NCBI RefSeq assembly: GCF_002302635.1
Contig: NZ_CP022387.1
Coordinates: 1,550,001 to 1,614,000 of the forward strand
Source: Capnocytophaga stomatis
GTDB taxonomy: Bacteria; Bacteroidota; Bacteroidia; Flavobacteriales; Flavobacteriaceae
DNA length: 64,000 bases
Direction of reading: 5' to 3'
The first letter of the stretch is position 1. Each line of letters starts with the position of its first letter. The notes beneath the pieces are model-generated. The model did not search any database. It was not told the DNA's origin and was given only the letters and a program-made list of their open reading frames with translations. Both the position numbers and the translations under genes were made by a program. This document shows, one piece after another, positions 57,986 through 64,000 of this stretch.

Positions 57986-58028
57986 TGGCTTGTGGTGTAT
58001 TTTTTTTATGAATTTAATTCTATAAGAA

Positions 58029-58616
58029 ATGTTTACAGGAATTATTGAAGATTTAGGCAAAATTACGAAGATTGAAAAAGATAAATCAAACTTGCATCTG
58101 TGGGTGAAAAGTAGATTTACTTCAGAATTGAAAATAGACCAAAGTGTAGCTCATAATGGGGTTTGTTTGACTGTTGTTGATATTCAAGGAGATACATACA
58201 AAGTAACTGCCATTGCTGAAACACTCGCAAAAACCAATATTGGAAGTTTACAAATGGATGAAATTGTGAATTTAGAACGAGGAATGTTGATAAGTACACG
58301 CTTGGACGGACATATTGTACAAGGGCACGTTGACCAAACAGGCGTTTGTACAAAAATTGAAGACGAAAACGGAAGCACACGATTTACATTTTCATACGAT
58401 GCTAACAGCGGCAATGTAACTATTGAAAAAGGCTCAATTACGGTAAACGGAGTTAGCTTGACGGTTGTGGATTCCTCTAAAAATCAGTTTAGTGTGGTGA
58501 TTATTCCTTACACGATGGAACATACGAATTTTAAAAATATCAAAGTAGGAAGTGTCGTGAATTTGGAGTTTGATGTTATAGGGAAGTATGTAGCTAAGTT
58601 AATGTCTGTCAGATAA
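58029..58616 (+). CDS. ribE: Riboflavin synthase
   Basis: The 195-residue protein has two lumazine-binding beta-barrels. Each repeats the NGVCLTVV / NGVSLTVVD pattern, and the N-terminus is MFTGIIEDLGKI. DGHIVQGHVDQTG lies near residues 97-109. It dismutates two molecules of 6,7-dimethyl-8-ribityllumazine into riboflavin. The length is normal. It is a single-gene unit, and its last 8 bases overlap the end of the convergent UbiA gene. Confidence 0.96.
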   Translation: MFTGIIEDLGKITKIEKDKSNLHLWVKSRFTSELKIDQSVAHNGVCLTVVDIQGDTYKVTAIAETLAKTNIGSLQMDEIVNLERGMLISTRLDGHIVQGHVDQTGVCTKIEDENGSTRFTFSYDANSGNVTIEKGSITVNGVSLTVVDSSKNQFSVVIIPYTMEHTNFKNIKVGSVVNLEFDVIGKYVAKLMSVR

Positions 58617-59520
58617 CTATTTTTATTTTTGAAATCCAGCTTAAATCAATCAGAAGCACACTAAATATCCCCGCAATAAGTACAAATTTCAGAATGTTAT
58701 GAATCAAAATATAACGATTTTGAAAGTTGCCGCTCCATAAAATAACAAGGGATAAAAGTAGCGTAATTTGAGAAAAAATCAGATAATATGCCATATATCC
58801 GACATTAAAATGAATAATTAGTACATAAATAGGAATAAAACAACAGATTGTAGCGAGAGTTATCACTATTTTAGCTCGTTTTTCGCCATATTTTACCGGA
58901 ATTGTATGGTAATTATGTGCCAAATCGCCCTTTAAGTTCTCCAAATCTTTAATAAATTCTTTGATAAGTATCAAAAGGAATAGTAAAAGAGCGTGAATGA
59001 AGATGACTCCGTCAAAATTTTTGTAATAAATGAATACCGCAAAGAAAGGAACAATTGCCAGAATTGCTGAGGTGAAATTCCCCCAAAAGGGAATTTTTTT
59101 TATTCGGTGCGAGTAAAGCCACATACCAAAAATGTAACCCGAAAAAAATATTACAGTTCGGAAAGAAACATAACTTGCTACAATTACAGATAAAAAGTTG
59201 AGCAGAAAGTAAAGTGTTAGTTTGGTGTTTTGCCCTACCAAGCGGTCAATCATTGATTTAAGTGGCTTGTTGATAAGGTCTTTTTCTTTATCGTAGAATC
59301 CGTTGATGATATATCCGCCCGCAATTGCCAAAGCTCCGGCTAAAACCAACATAAAAAGGTTGTCGTCAAGTAACACTTTGCGGATAGAAGTGCTTTTTGA
59401 AAGAATGAAAATCGAAGCCAAATATTGAGCGATACAAACCATTAAAATGTTGTACCCTCGAACTGATGAAAATAACCCGAAGATTTTCAATAAAGTACGT
59501 TTTGTTCTTTTTCGAATCAC
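58609..59520 (-). CDS. UbiA-family prenyltransferase
   Basis: The 303-residue membrane protein has about nine hydrophobic segments. Both aspartate-rich motifs of the UbiA superfamily are present: NGFYDKEKD (about residues 69-77) binds Mg-diphosphate of the prenyl donor, and DLENLKGD (about 191-198) is the second metal site. Flavobacterial members are often labelled geranylgeranylglycerol-phosphate geranylgeranyltransferase, but the acceptor cannot be told from sequence; quinone or lipid synthesis are alternatives. It ends the run of minus-strand genes headed by the CBS protein. Confidence 0.85.
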   Translation of the reverse strand: MIRKRTKRTLLKIFGLFSSVRGYNILMVCIAQYLASIFILSKSTSIRKVLLDDNLFMLVLAGALAIAGGYIINGFYDKEKDLINKPLKSMIDRLVGQNTKLTLYFLLNFLSVIVASYVSFRTVIFFSGYIFGMWLYSHRIKKIPFWGNFTSAILAIVPFFAVFIYYKNFDGVIFIHALLLFLLILIKEFIKDLENLKGDLAHNYHTIPVKYGEKRAKIVITLATICCFIPIYVLIIHFNVGYMAYYLIFSQITLLLSLVILWSGNFQNRYILIHNILKFVLIAGIFSVLLIDLSWISKIKIVI

Positions 59521-59584
59521 GATTTTATTTTTAAAACGAAGAGAGAAAAACAGAAAGTTTCCTACTTTTCTCTCTTTGTGATTT

Positions 59585-61738
59585 TTACTTATTGTTTGTT
59601 TTTACATAATCTAAAATTCGTTGTACTAAATTGGCGTGGTCAGCACCTCGTACACCGTGTGCGTGCATCGGATAGATGGACAAATCCACCAATTTTTTCT
59701 TCGTGATAGATTCTTGCATAATGGAAAGCACGTGTTGCGGAACTACCACATCATCAACGCTTCCGTGAATGAAAAGTAATTTACCTTCCAAATTGTTGAG
59801 ATATTTACCTACACGGCTGTTTTCGTATCCCTCAGGATTTTGTTCGGGTGTGTCCATATAGCGTTCTCCGTACATTATTTCATAAAATTTCCAATCTGTA
59901 ACCGCACCTCCTGCAACCGAAGTAGTGAATACTTTTGGATGACGTAGCATCAAACTCGAAGCCATAAATCCACCAAAACTCCATCCGTGAACGGCAATTC
60001 GTGAGCTATCAACATAAGGAAGAGATTTTAGATATTCAACACCGCTGAGTTGGTCTTTTATTTCCATTTCTCCTAACTGACGATGAATGGCACTTTCAAA
60101 AGCAAATCCACGATTGGAACTTCCTCGGTTATCAAGTGTGAAAACGATATAATCCTCATTCTGAGCAAAAACAGGTATCCAAAGGTAAGAATCGGCAAGC
60201 CAAGAATTAGTTACCATTTGAGCGTGAGGTCCTCCGTAAACGTACACTAAAACCGGATATTTTTTTGCAGAATTAAAATTCTTAGGTTTGTGTATTTTTC
60301 CATATAGCGGAGTTCCGTCATTAGCCTTGATTTCCAAAAGTTCGGTGGTTCCCACAGCGATATTTTCAAGCGGATTTTTTGCAGTCAGGATATTTCGCAC
60401 CACTCCCGATTCTGTGTTTACAACATTGATGTTTTGAGGAACGGAAACACTGCTGTATGCGTCTATTAAAAATTTGGCATCAGCACTCAATTGCGTTTTG
60501 TGCGTTCCTGCAATTTTGGTTAAAGCTGTAATTTTCTTCGGATTTTTTAATTCTATTTTGTAAGTGTGTTTCTCACGTGGGTCTTTGCCCGTTCCTGAGA
60601 TAAAAACGAACTTTCCTTTTGAATCAAATCCTAAAATATCTTGTACAACCCATTTAAAATCAGTTATTTGTTTGATTAATTTTCCGTTGAGGTTATAATG
60701 ATAGATGTTCATAAACCCATTTCGCTCGCTCATCCACAGAAATTCATCATTTTTATTAGGCAAGAAGGTTGCAGGATATTCAGGCTCAACCCATTTGCTG
60801 TTTTTTTCTTCAAAAAGTGTGTTCACTTTTTTTCCTGTGGAAGCATCATATCTGTTTAACCAATAGTGGTTTTGATCACGATTGATTTCTGCTACCAAAA
60901 TGTATTTTTCATCAGGCGACCACGAAAGATTTGTAAGATAATGCTCATCAGTAGTGTCAATATCTAAATATATGGTTTTTTGTGTTTTAACATCAAAAAT
61001 ACCGATAGCCGCCTGCTCGCTTTTTTGTCCGGCCATCGGATATTTTATGAGTTTTGAACTTGCAGGAACAGTGTTGATGTCTACCAACGGATAATCCGTA
61101 ACATTGCTTTCATTTTTTTGATAAAAAGCTAACAAATTTCCTTTAGGAGACCAAAAAGTTCCCTTTTTAATGCCGAATTCGCTGCGGTGGATAGCTTGCC
61201 CTGACACAATATTTTTGTCAGAATTGTTTGTGACTTCTATTTTTTCATTGCCTGAAACTGCCACAAAAAGATTATTTCCAATTGTGTAGGCAACGGCTTT
61301 TTGATGTTTGTTGAAATCTTTATTTTCTGCTCCGGAAGCAAAAGTGATAGATGATAAATGATTGTTATTCAGATAATCATAAACTTGGAAAGCATTGTCT
61401 AACTCAAAAATCAATTCTTTCTGGTCAATGTATGTGATTGATGGGAGACGTCTTAATTTTGAATATACACTCGCCATATCTTCGCCGGAAATGGATTTTA
61501 TTTTTTGTCCGGTAGCCGAAATAATTTCAAATGATGAGCCATCATCATAAATGTAGTTGTTTGTCCCGTCAATCCACTGCAAGGAATTGTAGTCTTCGGG
61601 GTAAAGAAGAGCGTATCCTTTTGGTGAATTGCTGTCGGTTATGTAACCATAAACGGCATCTTGAATAGAAATTTTCTTTTCTTGTCCCAGAACGATGAGG
61701 GAAGTCAGTGCTAATAAAAGTGATAGATATTTTTTCAT
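59585..61738 (-). CDS. Prolyl oligopeptidase-family (S9) peptidase, DPP-IV type
   Basis: The 717-residue protein has a signal peptide (KKYLSLLLALTSLIVLGQ) and an N-terminal beta-propeller built of WSPDEKYILVAEINRD-type repeats (DPPIV_N, about residues 100-450). The C-terminal alpha/beta hydrolase has the nucleophile Ser587 in GWSFGGF, Asp in HGSVDDVVVPQHV and His in RGADHANLV. Enzymes of this type release Xaa-Pro or similar dipeptides from the N-terminus of peptides in the periplasm or at the surface, useful for bacteria living on proteins. It follows the DUF6787 gene by 6 bases. Confidence 0.93.
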   Translation of the reverse strand: MKKYLSLLLALTSLIVLGQEKKISIQDAVYGYITDSNSPKGYALLYPEDYNSLQWIDGTNNYIYDDGSSFEIISATGQKIKSISGEDMASVYSKLRRLPSITYIDQKELIFELDNAFQVYDYLNNNHLSSITFASGAENKDFNKHQKAVAYTIGNNLFVAVSGNEKIEVTNNSDKNIVSGQAIHRSEFGIKKGTFWSPKGNLLAFYQKNESNVTDYPLVDINTVPASSKLIKYPMAGQKSEQAAIGIFDVKTQKTIYLDIDTTDEHYLTNLSWSPDEKYILVAEINRDQNHYWLNRYDASTGKKVNTLFEEKNSKWVEPEYPATFLPNKNDEFLWMSERNGFMNIYHYNLNGKLIKQITDFKWVVQDILGFDSKGKFVFISGTGKDPREKHTYKIELKNPKKITALTKIAGTHKTQLSADAKFLIDAYSSVSVPQNINVVNTESGVVRNILTAKNPLENIAVGTTELLEIKANDGTPLYGKIHKPKNFNSAKKYPVLVYVYGGPHAQMVTNSWLADSYLWIPVFAQNEDYIVFTLDNRGSSNRGFAFESAIHRQLGEMEIKDQLSGVEYLKSLPYVDSSRIAVHGWSFGGFMASSLMLRHPKVFTTSVAGGAVTDWKFYEIMYGERYMDTPEQNPEGYENSRVGKYLNNLEGKLLFIHGSVDDVVVPQHVLSIMQESITKKKLVDLSIYPMHAHGVRGADHANLVQRILDYVKTNNK

Positions 61739-61744
61739 TGGATA

Positions 61745-62089
61745 TTAATGTTTTTGATTTGACATTTTTTCGTTTTCTGTTGCGGACACGGTTTCAACTT
61801 TTCGTTTTCTGATTCCAAGCATTTTCTTTTCAAATTCCCAAAAAAATCGGAATTGTCCTAAAAGTGTTCCCACAATTAATAGAATAATTTGATATATGGG
61901 CAGTATGATGATTAATCGCAAAATCCAAGCCAAAACAGGGTTTAACTCATTAAAATCCAAGCCAATGTAATCACAAAAAGGACGTGAAACTTTGGCAGAG
62001 AGCGAACCTGTAATTGTAAAAGTAATCAAAATGAGCCAAACTTGTGTGTTTGAGGTAACATTCCAGCGTTTTTTTAGTTTTTCAAGCAT
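61745..62089 (-). CDS. DUF6787 membrane protein
   Basis: The 114-residue protein has two or three membrane segments and the conserved WNVTSNTQVWLILITFTITGSLSAKVSRP start, then GQFRFFWEFEKKMLG, both usual for DUF6787. The role is unknown. It lies between nadK and the S9 peptidase in what looks like one operon (spacing 6 and 22 bases). Confidence 0.8.
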   Translation of the reverse strand: MLEKLKKRWNVTSNTQVWLILITFTITGSLSAKVSRPFCDYIGLDFNELNPVLAWILRLIIILPIYQIILLIVGTLLGQFRFFWEFEKKMLGIRKRKVETVSATENEKMSNQKH

Positions 62090-62111
62090 ATTTTATACGA
62101 TAAATATATGG

Positions 62112-63002
62112 TTAATTATTTTTATTTCGGCTATCTTCTCCCCATAAAAGCTTATTTCTGAGTGTGTTGATGAAACTTTCTCCTTCCAATCGAATCATTT
62201 TTATGGAAAAATCAGCCTTACGAATTGTTACAGAAACTTTGTTGAGGAGCGTTTCAATCCGAGAGTCAAACGAAATCAAATACTTTTTTTCTCGTCCTGA
62301 AATAGTTAGCTTAATTTCCGTATCGTCAGGAATGACCAGCGGACGTGCATTCAGATTGTGCGGAGCGATGGGGGTAATCACAAAATTTTTTGCATTCGGG
62401 ATGATTACGGGTCCTCCGCAGCTTAATGAGTAACCTGTTGAACCAGTGGGAGTTGATATAATCAAACCATCTGCCCAATACGAGGTCAGAAATTCCCCAT
62501 TGAGTTCCGTATTGATGGTAATCATCGAGGCTGTATTCTTTCGGGTTACGGTGATTTCGTTTAGAGCAAAGTTAATCTCACTTACGGGCTTTCCGTCGCT
62601 ACTCACAATAGCTTCAATAACAGAACGTTCTGTGATTTTATAGTTTTTTGTACGCAAAGCGGAAAATACATTCTCAATTTCATCTTTTTGAGCTGTTGCT
62701 AAAAATCCGAGTCGCCCAACATTGATTCCTAAAATGGGAATGTTCAGATTTCGAACGAAGGTAATCGCTCGCAAAATAGTTCCGTCGCCACCAATAGTCA
62801 GCATTACATCAAAAGAAGCGTCAAGGTCTGAAAAACAGGTAAATGACTTGCATTCGTTGCTCAGAATTGCTTCTCGTTTTAAATCTTCAAAAAGTTTTTG
62901 TTCCACATAAACAACGTCTGAAGGCTCAATGTGAGCGAACAAATCTTCAAATACTTTTTTGTAATTTTCAGAATACTGCTGTGCGTAAATTGCTATTTTC
63001 AT
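62112..63002 (-). CDS. nadK: NAD kinase
   Basis: The 296-residue protein has the NAD kinase active-site motif GGDGTIL (about residues 73-79), then the NE/D segment LNEITVTRK. The glycine-rich SYWADGLIISTPTGSTGYSLSCGGP and ITPIAPHNLNARPLVIPDD follow, the standard order for this family. It phosphorylates NAD to NADP. It is encoded 28 bases after the CBS protein gene, a linkage common in flavobacteria. Confidence 0.97.
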   Translation of the reverse strand: MKIAIYAQQYSENYKKVFEDLFAHIEPSDVVYVEQKLFEDLKREAILSNECKSFTCFSDLDASFDVMLTIGGDGTILRAITFVRNLNIPILGINVGRLGFLATAQKDEIENVFSALRTKNYKITERSVIEAIVSSDGKPVSEINFALNEITVTRKNTASMITINTELNGEFLTSYWADGLIISTPTGSTGYSLSCGGPVIIPNAKNFVITPIAPHNLNARPLVIPDDTEIKLTISGREKKYLISFDSRIETLLNKVSVTIRKADFSIKMIRLEGESFINTLRNKLLWGEDSRNKNN

Positions 63003-63030
63003 TTTGGTGCTGTGCGTCAGTAGTTTTTAG

Positions 63031-63687
63031 TTATATGTTCAAATATTTATCAAAATAATCCGATTTTTCTTTCAATTCTTGCAAGTAAAAATCATCTTCT
63101 TTTTCAACCAATATGGCATACTTGTAACGGCGAAACGTTTGCAGAATTTCCGTAAGTGAATTGGCAATGATTTTCAGCGTTATATGCACTTTCCCGTTGG
63201 AAGCATCGGAAATAAATATTCCCAAAATTTTAGCTTGGTTTGATTCTACAATTTGCGAAATTTCGCTGAAAGAATATTCTTCCTGATTTTTTTCCAAAAC
63301 GATAAAACTGCCAATTTCTCTCAAAAAAGGAGTTTCTGAAAATAAGTGAATAAAGTCAACTAATTGATAATAACCTAAATATTGATTTTCTTCATCCAAA
63401 ACCGGAACGATATTGCTATCGTATTTTACAAAAATCTCCATTACTTCTTCCCAACGAGCATCTTTCTTGGCGAAAAATATATCCATATCGTACAGAAAAT
63501 CAGTAAGTTTGTTGTTGTCTGAAGCAGAAAGCACAACCTCACGAGGAAGCATCCCAATCATATTTCCCATATTAAATATGGGTAAATGCGACAAATGTTG
63601 AGATTTTAGCAATTCCACGGCTTCACAAACAGAATTCTCTGGCGTGATAACAGGCAGATTGGTTTTTAAGGAATTATGAATTGACAT
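63031..63687 (-). CDS. CBS-domain protein
   Basis: The 218-residue protein has a pair of CBS motifs: residues 10-65 (LPVITPENSVCEAVELLKSQHLSHLPIFN, then GMLPREVVL) and 75-130 (EEVMEIFVKYDSNIVPVLDEENQYLGYYQLVDFIHLF). An ACT-like C-terminal half follows (IVLEKNQEEYSFSEISQIVESN, GKVHITLKIIANSLTEILQTF). CBS pairs bind adenine nucleotides; the target is unknown. It heads the operon with nadK. A TATCTTTG box on the minus strand at 63765-63772 is the likely promoter. Confidence 0.85.
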   Translation of the reverse strand: MSIHNSLKTNLPVITPENSVCEAVELLKSQHLSHLPIFNMGNMIGMLPREVVLSASDNNKLTDFLYDMDIFFAKKDARWEEVMEIFVKYDSNIVPVLDEENQYLGYYQLVDFIHLFSETPFLREIGSFIVLEKNQEEYSFSEISQIVESNQAKILGIFISDASNGKVHITLKIIANSLTEILQTFRRYKYAILVEKEDDFYLQELKEKSDYFDKYLNI

Positions 63688-63825
63688 ATCGGATAATATT
63701 GATTTACAATTTGTTGATAATTAAATTAATGCGAGTTCTATCGCTTTTTTGCAACTCTTTGGCACAAAGATAGCATATTTTACAAAGCAATTCAATTTAA
63801 GAAGAACGGAATCCGACCTTTTTAA

Positions 63826-64000
63826 TTATTCCTTTACGAAGTCTGCGATTTCTTGCACTAATTTTGCATTAATAGGTAAATCAGGATTTGCGTAAGATTG
63901 CATATTTTCAACGCTGTTGGTTACCGTTTTCAGCACGTGATTCATTTCTTCAATGATGCAGAATTTAGCATTAGGCGATGCTTCTTTTAGTATTTCTGCC
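63826..64000 (-). CDS. Alpha/beta hydrolase, C-terminal part
   Basis: The gene runs off the right edge; the last 58 codons are visible, ending at a TAA at 63826-63828. The segment CIIEEMNHVLKTV fits the histidine loop of alpha/beta hydrolases of the serine aminopeptidase type, followed by LPINAKLVQEIADFVKE, a usual C-terminal helix. The linkage hydrolase-CBS-nadK matches the flavobacterial order. Substrate unknown. Confidence 0.65.
   Translation of the reverse strand, partial: AEILKEASPNAKFCIIEEMNHVLKTVTNSVENMQSYANPDLPINAKLVQEIADFVKE

Overview
The window is a low-GC, gene-dense piece of chromosome from a member of the Bacteroidota, most likely Flavobacteriaceae and perhaps Capnocytophaga (the genus is inference from gene content). 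Supporting signs are two SusC/SusD pairs, an IPExxxVDY-family gene overlapping pyruvate kinase, a DUF6261 protein, many lipoproteins and TonB-dependent receptors, and promoters of the Bacteroidota type (TTTG, 17-23 bases, TAnnTTTG) instead of E. coli-like -35/-10 boxes.

Layout. 1-5.8 kb: end of coaX, an outer-membrane protein, a TPR-type secreted protein, an LptC-like lipoprotein, a small membrane protein, an IPExxxVDY-family protein and pyk. 5.8-17.7 kb: DUF2059 protein, DUF4139 protein, a small membrane protein, pdxJ, a giant alpha-2-macroglobulin lipoprotein and a TonB receptor. 17.7-22.6 kb: first SusCD pair (minus strand). 22.9-27.4 kb: uvrC, then a translationally coupled thiL-permease-ABC ATPase operon. 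27.8-30.9 kb: atpD-atpC and recA.

31.1-37.1 kb is an accessory island between recA and aspS. It holds four tandem paralogous lipoprotein genes. Three are preceded by a complete copy, and the first by a truncated copy, of a 48-codon reading-frame tail with no start codon of its own, whose stop codon overlaps the lipoprotein start. The island continues with an IS5-family element, a decayed C-terminal tail plus a small acidic protein, a broken lipoprotein gene, two DUF2247 genes and the tail of a lipocalin-like gene. I read this as a depot of orphan toxin-tip/immunity cassettes from a polymorphic toxin system whose full-length toxin is not in the window (inference).

37.2-43.6 kb: aspS, an outer-membrane protein gene inserted at the aspS 3' end together with a second 160-bp copy of that 3' end, a nine-unit array with an exact 42-bp period, a DUF6261 gene, and a thioredoxin-like/beta-barrel gene split by a second copy of the same IS in the opposite orientation. 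43.8-46.4 kb: ECF sigma factor, putative membrane anti-sigma factor and outer-membrane protein cassette. 46.5-52.2 kb: dtd, tatD-like gene, tRNA-Phe(GAA), and a fused glycogen synthase/alpha-glucan phosphorylase. 52.3-57.8 kb: nitroreductase and second SusCD pair (minus). 58-64 kb: riboflavin synthase, then a minus-strand run of alpha/beta hydrolase (partial), CBS protein, nadK, DUF6787, S9 peptidase and UbiA prenyltransferase.

Most of the window is ordinary housekeeping sequence. The unusual material lies between 31 and 44 kb.
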